Of a stretch of DNA of 64,000 bases, positions 10,165 through 19,342 are shown piece by piece. The translations under genes and the position numbers were made by a program. The notes beneath the pieces were generated by a model. That model was not told where the DNA came from, made no database searches, and worked only from the letters and a program-made list of their open reading frames with translations. Position 1 is the first letter of the stretch, and every line of letters begins with the position of its first letter. The DNA is from Cereibacter azotoformans (GTDB taxonomy: Bacteria; Pseudomonadota; Alphaproteobacteria; Rhodobacterales; Rhodobacteraceae), in contig JAGFXX010000001.1 of NCBI GenBank assembly GCA_017599285.1, positions 2,818,501 to 2,882,500 on the forward strand. Direction: 5' to 3'.

Positions 10165-11114
10165 TCGGCGGCCTTGTTTTCGACAACGGCCTCGGGCGTG
10201 GGCGGCGGCGGCAGGTCGATCACCGGCCGCGGCTCGGGCGCGGGCAGGTCGCCCTTGATCGCCGGCGGCTGGTTCATCAGCATGCGCAGGATCGTGACGA
10301 GTTCCTCGCGCATCGCCTTGCGGTGCGTCACCCGGTCGAGCATGCCGTGATCCAGCAGATATTCGGCGCGCTGGAAGCCTTCGGGCAGCTTCTCGCGGAT
10401 CGTCTGCTCGATGACGCGGGGGCCGGCAAAGCAGATCAGCGCGTTCGGCTCGGAGATCTGCACGTCGCCCAGCATCGCGTAGGAGGCGGTCACGCCGCCG
10501 GTCGTCGGATGGGTCAGGATGCAGATGTAGGGCAGGCCCGCCTCGCGCAGCATCTGCACGGCGACGGTCGTCCGCGGCATCTGCATCAGCGAGAGGATCC
10601 CCTCCTGCATCCGCGCACCGCCCGCGGCGGCAAAGAGGATCAGCGGGCATTTGAGCCGGACCGCACGTTCGGCCGCGGCAATGATGGCGTTGCCGACATA
10701 CATGCCCATCGAGCCGGCCATGAAGCTGAAATCCTGCGCGGCCGCGACCACCGGCGTCCGGGCGATCTCACCCTCGGCGACGAGCATCGCCTCCTTCTCG
10801 CCGGTGGCCTTCTGCGCGGCCTTCATCCGGTCGGGATATTTCTTCTGGTCGCGGAACTGGAGCGGGTCGGCCAGCGGGACCGGCACCTCGACCTCGGTGA
10901 AGATCCCTCCGTCGAACAGCGCCGCAAAGCGGTCGCGCGGACTGATGTTCATGTGATGGTCGCAGGTCGAGCAGACATTCAGGTTCTCGGCCAGCTCGCG
11001 GTGGAAGAGCATCGTCCCGCACTCGGGGCACTTGGTCCAGAGGTTCTCCGGCACCTCGCGGCGCGAAAAGAGCGAATTGATCTTCGGGCGGACGTAGTTC
11101 GAGATCCAGTTCAT
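10161..11114 (-). CDS. accD: Acetyl-CoA carboxylase carboxyltransferase subunit beta
   Basis: The beta half of the carboxyltransferase that makes malonyl-CoA for fatty acid synthesis. The 317 residues start MNWISNYVRPKI and carry the N-terminal four-Cys zinc finger Cys29, Cys32, Cys48 and Cys51, followed by the crotonase-fold domain with GGARMQEG and TTGGVTAS. The last ~35 residues are a Pro-rich tail. It is the first gene of an accD-folC operon. The other subunits are not in this window. Confidence 0.96.
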   Translation of the reverse strand: MNWISNYVRPKINSLFSRREVPENLWTKCPECGTMLFHRELAENLNVCSTCDHHMNISPRDRFAALFDGGIFTEVEVPVPLADPLQFRDQKKYPDRMKAAQKATGEKEAMLVAEGEIARTPVVAAAQDFSFMAGSMGMYVGNAIIAAAERAVRLKCPLILFAAAGGARMQEGILSLMQMPRTTVAVQMLREAGLPYICILTHPTTGGVTASYAMLGDVQISEPNALICFAGPRVIEQTIREKLPEGFQRAEYLLDHGMLDRVTHRKAMREELVTILRMLMNQPPAIKGDLPAPEPRPVIDLPPPPTPEAVVENKAAE

Positions 11115-11384
11115 GCGGGCAAGCCTTCCGGTCGCGGCGTTGCTGCCGAGATAGTCCGCAGGGGCGGGAAATGCAATCGGGCGGGGCGCCCCTGTGACGC
11201 CCGCGCGCGGGCTGGAGAGGGGGGGCTGCGCCGATGCGGCTGTGGATGCCGGGGCCGGTGTGGGGGCCGCGAGGGATCTGCTTGCTCTGCCGCGGGGTGG
11301 CCGGTATCTCCTGTTGCCGGAAGAGACGAGGAAGGCCGTGAAACATCCTTGCATCAGACGCGTCGCCGGGGCTGCCCGCAAGAC

Positions 11385-11930
11385 ATGAGGCGCCTTCTGT
11401 TCGCAGTCGTCCTGGCCGGTCTTCCCGCGCTGCCCGCGCTTGCGGAAGGGGTGCGGGTGGCGGCCCCCTCCGGCTATTGCATCGACCGTGAGGCGGGAAC
11501 GGGGCTCGGTCTCGTGCTGATCGGCCGCTGCGAGGGCGTGACCGACCGGCCGCCGGCCGTGCTGACGGCCACCGTGGGCGGTCCCGGATCCGGGATCGAC
11601 GTGGCGGGCCGGGGGCAGGAGCTGGCCGCCTACTTCCAGTCGGAGGCCGGCCGTCGGGCGCTGAGCGCATCGGGCAATCCGCGCCATGTCCAGCTGCTCG
11701 AGGCGGTGGGGAGGGGGAACGCCTTCCTGATCCGCCTTCGCGATTCCGGCGGGCGCGCGGCACCGGAAAGCTGGCGGGCGGTGCTGACGCTGAACGGGCG
11801 TCTGGTGACGCTCACGGCCTCGGGCACGGGCAAGGCGCCGCTTGGGCGCGAGAATGGCAAGAGCCTCATCTCGGCCTTCGTGGATGCAATGGAGGGTGCG
11901 AACCGGCGCCAGCCACGTCTGGAGGAGTGA
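11385..11930 (+). CDS. Hypothetical secreted protein
   Basis: 181 residues with a clear signal peptide (MRRLLFAVVLAGLPALPALA) and a soluble remainder with two cysteines (SGYCIDREAG and LIGRCEG) that could form a disulfide. No recognised domain. It is transcribed away from accD, and 270 nt separate the two starts. Codon use and GC match the neighbours, so it looks like a resident gene. Function unknown. Confidence 0.7.
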   Translation: MRRLLFAVVLAGLPALPALAEGVRVAAPSGYCIDREAGTGLGLVLIGRCEGVTDRPPAVLTATVGGPGSGIDVAGRGQELAAYFQSEAGRRALSASGNPRHVQLLEAVGRGNAFLIRLRDSGGRAAPESWRAVLTLNGRLVTLTASGTGKAPLGRENGKSLISAFVDAMEGANRRQPRLEE

Positions 11931-12185
11931 TGCGCCCCGAATGACCGGGCTCGGCTCCGGCCCGAAACGGCGGGATCTTTGCGCGGGGGATCCGCTGCGT
12001 GCCGAGCGCGATCTGCTGGATCACCGATCGGCGCCACCTGCCGCGACCGCATGGCTGGTCGGAAACGGGGATGGCTGGAGTGATTGACGCTGGTGCGTTC
12101 AGGCGGCCGGACGAACAGCGGGTGGAAATCCGGCAGTGGAAGCCTCAGACGACGGGCCAGACGCCCGCCGTCCCGGCGGATCGGA

Positions 12186-12326
12186 TCAGTCGCGGTTGTA
12201 GTAACCGTACATCTGCTCGAGGGCGCTGATGTTCCGCAGCTGGCGGGTGTTGCGCTCGGGGGTGAAGTAGGCGGGAACCGTTTCGGCGGCCTGAGCGGCA
12301 GTCAGGGTGCGATGATCATGTTTCAT
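12186..12326 (-). CDS. Small hypothetical protein (46 aa)
   Basis: A 46-codon ORF (MKHDHRTLTAAQAAETV at the start, ending YGYYNRD) preceded by AAAGGAGAACGACC, a near-ideal ribosome binding site at correct spacing. The product is polar, has no signal or membrane segment, and carries several Tyr and His residues near its ends. It lies divergent from a LysR-type gene with ~320 nt between the starts, so that regulator may control it. I do not recognise the family; the strong start signal is the main support. Confidence 0.7.
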   Translation of the reverse strand: MKHDHRTLTAAQAAETVPAYFTPERNTRQLRNISALEQMYGYYNRD

Positions 12327-12645
12327 GGTCGTTCTCCTTTGGCCTTCGATATAAACCTCACAGTTTTCTTGACTTCTCCCTAATGCTGCATGCCTCCCAT
12401 GCTGTCGCTGCAACGCAGCGCGACAGTCTGACGCAATTTTATTGCGCATTCGGGTTTGGGGAGGTGGCATTCTGTCGTCGTACCGCGCGCCGCCCCGCGA
12501 CAGGTCGCCGCAAGCCCCGGAAGGGGTGCTGCGAATCGGGTGGGGCTCCGTCCTGTCCCGGACTTGCCTGCCCCTTTCCGCAATGCTGCCTGAATTGCCC
12601 CTCAATCAGAGGCATCAGCCCGGGACTGTGCGCAAGGGGACGGCC
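12327..12645. other. Divergent regulatory region with two inverted repeats
   Basis: 319 nt without a gene between the 46-aa ORF and the LysR gene. It contains a nearly perfect palindrome, TGTCGCTGC-AAC-GCAGCG(c)GACA, at 12403-12425 and a perfect one, CGCAAT-TTT-ATTGCG, at 12432-12446. The second is AT-rich and 15 bp long, the size of a LysR-type box. They are plausible binding sites for the adjacent LysR protein. I see no convincing -35/-10 pair. Confidence 0.5.
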
Positions 12646-13551
12646 ATGGATCGACTGACGGAAATGGAGGCCTTCGCCACGGTCGTGGATCAGGGAGGTT
12701 TCACCGACGCCGCCAAGAAGATGGGCATCTCGAAGTCGGCGGTCTCCAAGCATGTCTCGGCGCTCGAGGCGCGGCTTGGCGCGCGGCTGCTGAACCGGAC
12801 GACGCGGCGCGTCTCGCCGACCGAGATCGGCCTGGCCTACTACGACCGGGCCCGGCGCGTGCTGAACGACGCCGGAGAAGCCGACGCGCTGGTGACCTCG
12901 ATGCAGATCGCGCCTTCGGGCCTGTTGCGCATGTCGGTGGCGACCGATTTCGGCGTCAGCCTGCTGTCGCCGATCCTTGGAGAGTTCCTGCAGGAATATC
13001 CCGGGATCACCGTCAACATGGTCCTGAACAACCGCTATGTGGAGTTGATCTCGGAGGGGTTCGACATGGCGATCCGCGTCGGCGAGCTGGAGGATTCCAG
13101 CCTGCGCGCGCGCAAGCTGACCGAGACGACGCGGCGGATGATCGCCTCGCCGCGCTATTTCGAGCGCCACGGTCGGCCGCAGAAGATCGACGACCTGAAC
13201 GAGCACAAGCTCCTGCATTACTCCAATCAGGCGAATGGAAACGTCTGGAAGATCACCTCGCCCACCGGCGAGAAGCGGCAGGTGCGGACGGCCGGCTGGC
13301 TGACGGTCAACGACGGGCAGTCGCTGCTCAACGCGGCGATCTCGGGCCTGGGCATCGCCTATCTGCCCTCGTTCCTCTTCGCGGATGCGATGCGCGACGG
13401 GCTGGTCGAGGAGGCCATCCCCGGACTTCCGGTCGAGACCCTCGGGATCTATGCCGTCTATCCGCCGGGCCGGTTCACCCAGCCCAAGGTCCGGGCCTTC
13501 ATCGACTTCCTGGCGAAACGCTACCTCGACAAGGGGCCGGACGTCTGGTGA
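12646..13551 (+). CDS. LysR family transcriptional regulator (CrgA-like)
   Basis: 301-aa regulator with an N-terminal winged helix-turn-helix (MDRLTEMEAFATVVDQGGF, then SKSAVSKHVSALEARLGARL at ~25-45) and a type-2 periplasmic-binding-like effector domain from ~residue 90. The start is the ATG at 12646, which opens the canonical LysR N-terminus and follows AAGGGGA. Longer in-frame starts would add untypical residues. It is divergent from the 46-aa gene. The effector is unknown. Confidence 0.88.
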   Translation: MDRLTEMEAFATVVDQGGFTDAAKKMGISKSAVSKHVSALEARLGARLLNRTTRRVSPTEIGLAYYDRARRVLNDAGEADALVTSMQIAPSGLLRMSVATDFGVSLLSPILGEFLQEYPGITVNMVLNNRYVELISEGFDMAIRVGELEDSSLRARKLTETTRRMIASPRYFERHGRPQKIDDLNEHKLLHYSNQANGNVWKITSPTGEKRQVRTAGWLTVNDGQSLLNAAISGLGIAYLPSFLFADAMRDGLVEEAIPGLPVETLGIYAVYPPGRFTQPKVRAFIDFLAKRYLDKGPDVW

Positions 13552-13560
13552 GGGTTCCCG

Positions 13561-14511
13561 TCACCCCGCCAGCAGCATGACCTCGACGCGGCGGTTGCGG
13601 CTGCGTCCCTCTTCGGTGCGGTTGCTGGCGCGCGGCGCGAGATAGCCGACGCCCTCGGCGCTGACCTGCGCGTCAGGCACCCCATGCCGCGACACGAGCC
13701 GCTGGCGGACCGAGGCGGCGCGGGCCCGGCTGAGGCTCACGTTCCCCTCCAGCCCTCCTGATGCGTCGGTGTGGCCGACGATCACCACCTGTCGCGCCGG
13801 ATCCTGCTTCAGCCACTCGGCCAGTTCGGCAAGCGCCGGATAGGTGCTATCCTCAAGGTCGGCCGAGCCGCTGGCAAAGGCCAGATCCTCCAGCACCACC
13901 GACCCCGATTGCTCGAGCCGCGCGACGAGATCGGCCTGCGGCGGGTCTTCGGGGACGGGTTCTGCCGCGGATGGGGCGGGCGACGGGGCCGCAGCCCGCG
14001 GGCCCGCCTCGATGATCTGGGCAAAGGCCGTGCCGCCGGACCGGCTGACGAAGAGGCTGATCGCCTCGGGGTCCGCGGCCCCCTCGCGCAGGGCGGCGTA
14101 GAACCGGAAGTCCCCCAGATCGACATGCATGTCCGGTTCCGGCAGAACGTCGGTCGCGTAGCGAAAGTCGAAGCCACCGCAGCCGCGCGTCTCGCATTGA
14201 AAGACGGGGCGGAAGCCCTCGGCCTCAAGGGCGGAGCGCAGCGGAGCGAGCAGGTCGAGCGTCGAGGCTTCGCCCGCGTCGCTGCGCCAGACGCTGCGCC
14301 GGATGTGGCCCTCGATCACGCGCACCGGCAATCCGGCCTCGGTCCAGGGGCCGGTGGGCAGGCGGTAGCTGGACGCGCCGTCCTCCACCCGTTCGGCGAG
14401 CACCCAGGGCGGTCCGGGTTCCAGCGCGGCCGCACCTCCAGGACCGATCAGCAGCGCCGTGGCAATGGCCAGCGCCCGGCCGCGCGCCGATCGCATGATC
14501 CGGGCGCTCAT
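13561..14511 (-). CDS. OmpA-family outer membrane/periplasmic protein
   Basis: 316 residues: signal peptide (about 1-30, ending GGAAALE), an N-terminal domain of ~150 residues including YRLPTGPWTEAGLPVRVIEG that I do not recognise, a Pro/Ala-rich linker, and a C-terminal OmpA/MotB peptidoglycan-binding domain (~205-316) with VVIVGHTDASGGLEGNVSLS and NRRVEVML. It probably anchors to murein through the C-terminal domain. The start ATG overlaps the stop of the upstream GNAT gene (ATGA), so it is the last gene of a three-gene operon. Confidence 0.85.
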   Translation of the reverse strand: MSARIMRSARGRALAIATALLIGPGGAAALEPGPPWVLAERVEDGASSYRLPTGPWTEAGLPVRVIEGHIRRSVWRSDAGEASTLDLLAPLRSALEAEGFRPVFQCETRGCGGFDFRYATDVLPEPDMHVDLGDFRFYAALREGAADPEAISLFVSRSGGTAFAQIIEAGPRAAAPSPAPSAAEPVPEDPPQADLVARLEQSGSVVLEDLAFASGSADLEDSTYPALAELAEWLKQDPARQVVIVGHTDASGGLEGNVSLSRARAASVRQRLVSRHGVPDAQVSAEGVGYLAPRASNRTEEGRSRNRRVEVMLLAG

Positions 14512-15218
14512 TTCATCCGGTAGTGGTATTGCCCCACCTCCTCCATGCCCAGCGATCCGTAGAGGGTGCGGGCCGGTCCATTCGCGCTGGTCACGACGAC
14601 CGAGAACCACTCGGCGCCCTGCTCCTGCGCCCAACAGGCGCCGCGGCGGAGGATGGCCCCCGCCGAGCCAAGCCGCCGCAGTTCGGGCGCGACCTCGAGC
14701 GCATGGAGCATGGCGAACCGCCCGTGCAGGGCGACGAAGGCCGCGCCCGACGCGCGGTCGTTCTGCCGGCCAAGGATCGCGCATCTGGGACCGGCGGCGC
14801 GCTCCATCACCGCGACGCGCGCCGGGCCGATCCCGCCCTCGGCCCAGAGGTCGCGCACGATGCCCAAGGGTGGCCAGTGCGGGAAGGCGGCCATGTGCGG
14901 CGGCGGGTCCGCCGCAAGCCGCGCCGCGGGGCAGGCGTAGGCCGTGACGGGATCGACGATCCGGTAGCCTCGGCCCGCAAGGGTCGCATCGAGCGCCTCC
15001 TCGCCCGCGCGCAGCAGGAAGAGCGGCGTCTGCCCAAGCTCCTCCATCGCCTGTTCGGCCGCCGGCAGGTCATCGGGACGCCACGGGCCTTCGGCGGTGG
15101 CGGCCGAGACGCGCTTGCCGCCGCCCTTGCCCTCGCGGATCGCCCAGGGGCCGGTGCGGGCCAGGCGCGCGGCGGGCCAGGTGGCCTCGAGCGTGGCGTA
15201 GATGTCCTGCGGTGTCAT
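14508..15218 (-). CDS. GNAT family N-acetyltransferase
   Basis: 236 residues. The C-terminal half has GNAT features: the acetyl-CoA loop region LEVAPELRRLGSAGAILRRG (Arg-rich, ~175-195) and SANGPARTLYGSLGMEEVG near the end. The N-terminal ~100 residues are poorly conserved. Substrate unknown. It overlaps both the CinA-like gene and the OmpA-like gene by 4 nt. Confidence 0.8.
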   Translation of the reverse strand: MTPQDIYATLEATWPAARLARTGPWAIREGKGGGKRVSAATAEGPWRPDDLPAAEQAMEELGQTPLFLLRAGEEALDATLAGRGYRIVDPVTAYACPAARLAADPPPHMAAFPHWPPLGIVRDLWAEGGIGPARVAVMERAAGPRCAILGRQNDRASGAAFVALHGRFAMLHALEVAPELRRLGSAGAILRRGACWAQEQGAEWFSVVVTSANGPARTLYGSLGMEEVGQYHYRMK

Positions 15219-15946
15219 CGGGCCTGCGGGAAGAGGGCGGCAAGCCGGATCATCGCCTCGGAGATCCGTCCTGCATCGGTGCCGCGGATCACGAGGTTCG
15301 AGCCGTAGGCGCCGTTCTGGATGAAGGGGTAGCTGCCCATCTGCAGGTCCGGGTATTCGGCCGCCAGGGAACCGAAGGGCCCCGCGATCTCGCCCTCGCC
15401 CCGATCCACGCGCAGGGACTGGCTGAGAAGCGGGGCACCCCCGAGGAGGGTGGGCACGACCGAGGCCACCATCGCCTGGAAGATGTTCGGCACGCCCGCC
15501 ATCACATGCACGTTGCCAAGCGTGAAGCCCGGCGCCGTCGAGACGGGATTCTCGATCAGCGTGGCGCCGTCGGGGATGCGGGCCATGCGCTGCCGGGCCT
15601 CGTTGAACTCGAGCCCCGTGCGCGCATAGTGCGCGGCGAGCAGGTCGTAGGCGTCCTGCCGGATGCCGACCGGCACGCCGAAGGCCTCGGCCACGGCCTC
15701 TGCGGTGATGTCGTCGTGCGTGGGCCCGATGCCGCCCGAGGTGAAGACATGATCCCAGCGGGCGCGCAGCGCATTGACCGCCTCGATGATGGCCGCGCGG
15801 TCGTCGGCCACGCAGCGGATCTCGCGCAGGCAGATGCCGTGGCGGGTCAGTTCGCCGGCCAGATAATGGCTGTTGCCGTCGCGCGTGCGGCCCGAGAGGA
15901 TCTCGTCCCCGATCACGAGCATGGCGGCGGTGGGGTTCGCGGGCAT
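15215..15946 (-). CDS. CinA-like molybdopterin-binding domain protein
   Basis: 243 residues matching the COG1058 N-terminal domain of CinA/MoaB-MogA fold (AAMLVIGDEILSGRTRDGNS, TSGGIGPTHDDIT, MAGVPNIFQAM). It lacks the C-terminal nicotinamide-nucleotide amidase domain of full CinA, so deamidase activity is not expected; COG1058 domains are associated with ADP-ribose pyrophosphatase activity. The ATG at 15946 is chosen over one 24 nt upstream because AAGGAGGAGCCG precedes it exactly. First gene of the operon. Confidence 0.86.
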   Translation of the reverse strand: MPANPTAAMLVIGDEILSGRTRDGNSHYLAGELTRHGICLREIRCVADDRAAIIEAVNALRARWDHVFTSGGIGPTHDDITAEAVAEAFGVPVGIRQDAYDLLAAHYARTGLEFNEARQRMARIPDGATLIENPVSTAPGFTLGNVHVMAGVPNIFQAMVASVVPTLLGGAPLLSQSLRVDRGEGEIAGPFGSLAAEYPDLQMGSYPFIQNGAYGSNLVIRGTDAGRISEAMIRLAALFPQAR

Positions 15947-16021
15947 CGGCTCCTCCTTCGGCTGGGTCAAGCTATAGGGCCCGGCGCAGGGCGTTTCAAA
16001 CCTTTCGCAAAGGGCGCAGGT

Positions 16022-16903
16022 ATGGCAAAGGAGCCGAAGCTTGACTATCTTGAGACGACACCGAGACCAGAAGGATCAGGCCCAGTGGACGAGTCGCGCG
16101 GGCGCATCACCAAGAACGGCATCCGGATCTACGAGCCCGAGGATTACGCCGGCATGCGCAAGGCCGGGCAGGCCGCGGCCGAGATCCTCGATCTCGTGGG
16201 GCCGCTGGTGCAGCCCGGCGTGACCACCGCCGAAATCGACCGCTTCATCACCGAAGAGATCGAACGGCGCGGGATCACCTCGGCCACGATCGGCTACAAG
16301 GGCTACCAGCATGCCTCGTGCATCTCGGTCAACCATGTGGTCTGCCACGGCATCCCCGCCCAGAAGCTGCTCAAGGACGGCGACATCCTCAACATCGACG
16401 TGACGGTGATCGTGGATGGCTGGTTCGGCGACACGAGCCGGATGTATGTGGCCGGCACGCTGGGGCGCAAGGCCGAGCGGCTGCTCGAGGTCACGCATGA
16501 CGCGCTGATGAAGGGTATCGAGGTCGTGAAGCCGGGCGCCACCTTCGGCGACATCGGGGCCGCGATCCAGACCCATGTCGAGAACAACCGCATGTCGGTC
16601 GTGCGCGACTTCTGCGGCCACGGGCTCGGGCGCGTCTTTCATGCGCCGCCGAACGTGCTGCATTATGGGCGCCCCGGCACCGGCCCGGTGCTCGAGGAGG
16701 GCATGATCTTCACCATCGAGCCGATGGTGAACCTCGGCCGTCCCGAGACGAAGGTGCTGGCCGACGACTGGACCGCGGTGACGCGGGACAAGTCGCTCTC
16801 GGCGCAGTTCGAACATTCGGTTGGCGTGACGGCGGACGGCTGCGAGATCTTCACCCTTTCCCCCGCGGGCCTCTTCTACCCGACCTGGCCCGTATCGGGT
16901 TAG
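16022..16903 (+). CDS. map: Type I methionine aminopeptidase
   Basis: Removes the initiator methionine from nascent proteins. The 293-aa product has an N-terminal extension of ~35 residues before the pita-bread fold. All five metal ligands are present: Asp126, Asp137, His200, Glu233 and Glu264 (LNIDVTV, GDTSRM, GHGLGR, TIEPMV, FEHSVGV). Its start is 76 nt from that of the divergent CinA-like gene, so the two may share a promoter region. Confidence 0.95.
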   Translation: MAKEPKLDYLETTPRPEGSGPVDESRGRITKNGIRIYEPEDYAGMRKAGQAAAEILDLVGPLVQPGVTTAEIDRFITEEIERRGITSATIGYKGYQHASCISVNHVVCHGIPAQKLLKDGDILNIDVTVIVDGWFGDTSRMYVAGTLGRKAERLLEVTHDALMKGIEVVKPGATFGDIGAAIQTHVENNRMSVVRDFCGHGLGRVFHAPPNVLHYGRPGTGPVLEEGMIFTIEPMVNLGRPETKVLADDWTAVTRDKSLSAQFEHSVGVTADGCEIFTLSPAGLFYPTWPVSG

Positions 16904-16967
16904 GCCAAGGCCGGAGTGCGTTCCGGCGTCCGGCGCCGCATTGGCTTGACCGGCCTGCCGGCTCGCG

Positions 16968-17852
16968 TCAGCGGGCGAAGGTGATCGGCAGGGTGAAGGT
17001 GTAGCTCGGATCGGTCAGGGCCGCGGGAGCGGCCGGGAAACGTCCCGCCGATTGCACCGCCCGCAACGCGAGTTGGTCGAGCCGGGCGTCACCCGACGAG
17101 CGCAGGATCGCAACACCGCCCAGCGAGCCCCCCTGCGCCACGGTCAGGCGCACGGTCACCTCTCCCGTCATCCCGCGCGCGCCGCGCGTCCGGCGCTGGA
17201 TCCGCTGGCGGATCTCGGCGCCCCATTTCGCCGTAAGATTTTCGATCTGCCCGCGCGAGGCCGTGGCTGCGGCCCGGCCCGGCGTCTGGGCCGGTGGCGC
17301 AGCCGCCTGCCGCGACGGCGGAGCGGCGGCCTTCTTCACCTCGCGCGTCGGCGGGTCGGGTTTCCTCTCGGCCGGCGTCTCCCGCTCGGGTCGCGGGACG
17401 GGACGGACGTCCGGCGGGATCTCGGCCACCTGCTCCTCCTCGGGGGGAGGGGGCGGGGGCTCGTAGGAAAAGGTCTCGGGCGTGGGTACCGGGATGTCAG
17501 GCAGGTCCACCGTCTCGGTCGGCGGGCGCAGGTCGGGCGGCGGCGGGCTGAGGTCCGGCTCGGGCTCGGCCATCTCTTCGGGCTCGGCGGCTTCGGGCGC
17601 GTCGATCTGCGGCACCTCGGGGGCCGGTTCGGGGGCGGCAAGTGCCGCGGGCGCGGGCGGCGCGGGCTCCAGGTCGAGATAGACCGCCTCCTGAAGCGCG
17701 TCGGGCCGGCCGGGCTCATCGGCGCGGAAGACAGCCGTTGCCGCGGCCGTTGCGGTGGCCGCCACGGTCAGCGCGGCCAGCGACCAGCCCGCCGCCTCGC
17801 GCCGCAGCCGGCCGGGTCCGAGGCTCTGCCGCCAGTCCGCGTAATGGTTCAT
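16968..17852 (-). CDS. tonB: Energy transducer TonB
   Basis: 294 residues: one N-terminal membrane anchor (~20-43, AAGWSLAALTVAATATAAATA), a long Pro/Glu-rich periplasm-spanning region (~55-190, with PPPPPPEEE), and a C-terminal TonB domain (~205-294) with AKWGAEIRQRIQRR and SSGDARLDQLALRAV. It couples the ExbB/ExbD proton channel to outer-membrane receptors, typically for siderophores or haem. It overlaps exbD by ATGA. No receptor gene is adjacent. Confidence 0.93.
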   Translation of the reverse strand: MNHYADWRQSLGPGRLRREAAGWSLAALTVAATATAAATAVFRADEPGRPDALQEAVYLDLEPAPPAPAALAAPEPAPEVPQIDAPEAAEPEEMAEPEPDLSPPPPDLRPPTETVDLPDIPVPTPETFSYEPPPPPPEEEQVAEIPPDVRPVPRPERETPAERKPDPPTREVKKAAAPPSRQAAAPPAQTPGRAAATASRGQIENLTAKWGAEIRQRIQRRTRGARGMTGEVTVRLTVAQGGSLGGVAILRSSGDARLDQLALRAVQSAGRFPAAPAALTDPSYTFTLPITFAR

Positions 17853-18277
17853 CGGGGGCCTCCGCCGGGCAGGGCCTCCAGCCCGACCAGCGCCACCTTG
17901 AGATAGCCGGCACCCCGCAGAAGGTTCATCACCTCCATCAGGTCGCCGTAGGCGACGGCCTCGTCGGCGCGCAGGAAGATGCGCGTGTCGCGGTTGCCCG
18001 CCGTCGCCGCGTCCAGCTGCGGCTGGACACTGTCCCTCGCGATGGGCTCGTTCTTCAGCGAGAGGTTCAGATCCTTCTGAAGGGTCAGGAAGATCGGCTC
18101 GTCCGGCCGCTGGCTCTGGCTTGCGGTCGAGCCGGGCAGGTCCACCGGCACATCCACCGTTGAAAGCGGCGCCGCCACCATGAAGATGATGAGCAGCACG
18201 AGGATCACGTCGATGAAGGGCGTGACGTTGATCTCGTGGTTCAGGTCGTCGTCGCCGCCGCCGCGGAAGCCCGCCAT
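17849..18277 (-). CDS. exbD: TonB-system protein ExbD
   Basis: 142-aa inner-membrane protein with one N-terminal transmembrane helix (VTPFIDVILVLLIIFMVAAP, 18-37). It contains the essential proton-carrying Asp23, and a periplasmic domain follows. It starts 3 nt after the exbB stop and overlaps tonB by 4 nt, giving an exbB-exbD-tonB operon. Confidence 0.95.
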   Translation of the reverse strand: MAGFRGGGDDDLNHEINVTPFIDVILVLLIIFMVAAPLSTVDVPVDLPGSTASQSQRPDEPIFLTLQKDLNLSLKNEPIARDSVQPQLDAATAGNRDTRIFLRADEAVAYGDLMEVMNLLRGAGYLKVALVGLEALPGGGPR

Positions 18278-18280
18278 GAG

Positions 18281-19342
18281 TCAGAGCCTCCCTGCGGTGC
18301 GGAAGTCGAGGTCGCGGCTCAGCATCCGCTCGACCGCGGCGCCGGCGTCGGCAAGGCTCAGCCGCCAGGAGGCGATGGAGCGGACGAAGTGGTTGTAGAT
18401 CACCACCGCCGGAATGGCCGCGACGAGCCCGAGGCCGGTGGCCAGCAGCGCCTCGGCGATGCCCGGCGCCACGACGGCGAGGTTCGTGGTCTGGCTCTGC
18501 GAGATGCCGATGAAGGCGTTCATGATGCCCCAGACGGTGCCGAACAGCCCGACGAACGGGCCGACCGAGCCGATGGTGGCCAGCAGGCCGATACCCCGCC
18601 GCAGCCGCTCGCCCGCCTGCGCCTCGACCCGCTCGAGGATCGAGCGCACGCGCTCCTTGAGGCCCGCGGTGCCGGCAAGATCGAGCGCCGCATCCGAACG
18701 CTGCAGCTCTTCGAAGGCGGCCCGCGCCATGAAGGCGGCGGGGTCGCGGCGCCCGGAAAGCCGCTGAACCGCCTCGTCCAGCGTGGCCGAGCCGCGGACG
18801 GTTCCGGCGGTCGAGGCGAGCCGGCGGCGGGCGATCGCGATCTCGACCAGCTTGAAGAGCAGCACGGTCCAGGTGACGAAACTGGCCGCGGCGAGCACGA
18901 TCATCACGGCCTGCACGACCCAGTGGGCGGCCTCGAACATCCCCCAGGGGGTCAGGTCGTGCGGGATCGGCACCGGGGGCAGGCCGAGGGCCGGCTCGTC
19001 CGCCGTGGGCCCCTGTGCCGGGTCGGCTTCGGGCGCCGCGCCGGCCTGGGCCTCGGGGGAGCCCGTCGGATCGGCCGCTGCGCTGGCCGGGGCCTCGAGG
19101 GAACCCGCCGGATCGGCCGCCGCGGGTGCCGGCGGCTCCGGTGCGGTGTCCGACGGGGGCGGAAGCACGGGGCCTGTCTCGGCCGGATCTTGCGACGGCA
19201 CGACCGGAGCGGGCGCGGCGGGCTCCTCTGCCGGAGCCTGCAGTTGCGGCGACAGGTCGGGGATGGCCGGGGGCTCTTCCTGCGCCTGGGCCGCAACGGC
19301 GGTCAGAAGGATCAGCAGGAACGGGCGCAAGAGCAATGCCAT
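18281..19342 (-). CDS. exbB: ExbB with long Pro/Ala-rich N-terminal extension
   Basis: 353 residues. Residues 1-20 are a signal sequence. About 21-130 form a Pro/Ala/Glu-rich periplasmic stretch with imperfect repeats (AAADPAGSLEAPAS, AAADPTGSPEAQAG). The MotA/TolQ/ExbB core begins near TPWGMFEAAHWVVQ (~132) and has three membrane segments, including LATIGSVGPFVGLFGTVWGI. The N-terminal extension is common in alphaproteobacterial ExbB, so it is not a new fusion, but it makes the protein ~110 aa longer than E. coli ExbB. First gene of the operon. Confidence 0.93.
   Translation of the reverse strand: MALLLRPFLLILLTAVAAQAQEEPPAIPDLSPQLQAPAEEPAAPAPVVPSQDPAETGPVLPPPSDTAPEPPAPAAADPAGSLEAPASAAADPTGSPEAQAGAAPEADPAQGPTADEPALGLPPVPIPHDLTPWGMFEAAHWVVQAVMIVLAAASFVTWTVLLFKLVEIAIARRRLASTAGTVRGSATLDEAVQRLSGRRDPAAFMARAAFEELQRSDAALDLAGTAGLKERVRSILERVEAQAGERLRRGIGLLATIGSVGPFVGLFGTVWGIMNAFIGISQSQTTNLAVVAPGIAEALLATGLGLVAAIPAVVIYNHFVRSIASWRLSLADAGAAVERMLSRDLDFRTAGRL

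Noticed and set aside
11941..12087. 48-codon ORF starting ATGACCGGGCTCGG between the secreted hypothetical and the 46-aa gene
   Set aside because: No ribosome binding site at correct spacing, odd composition, and no recognisable family; more likely chance in GC-rich sequence.
12403..12446. Palindromes as remnants of a mobile element
   Set aside because: No transposase, target duplication or second copy is present; a regulatory role in the divergent region is simpler.
17849..19342. TolQ/TolR assignment for the ExbB/ExbD pair
   Set aside because: No tolA, tolB or pal nearby; the pair is coupled to tonB and the first protein has the long N-terminal extension seen in alphaproteobacterial ExbB.
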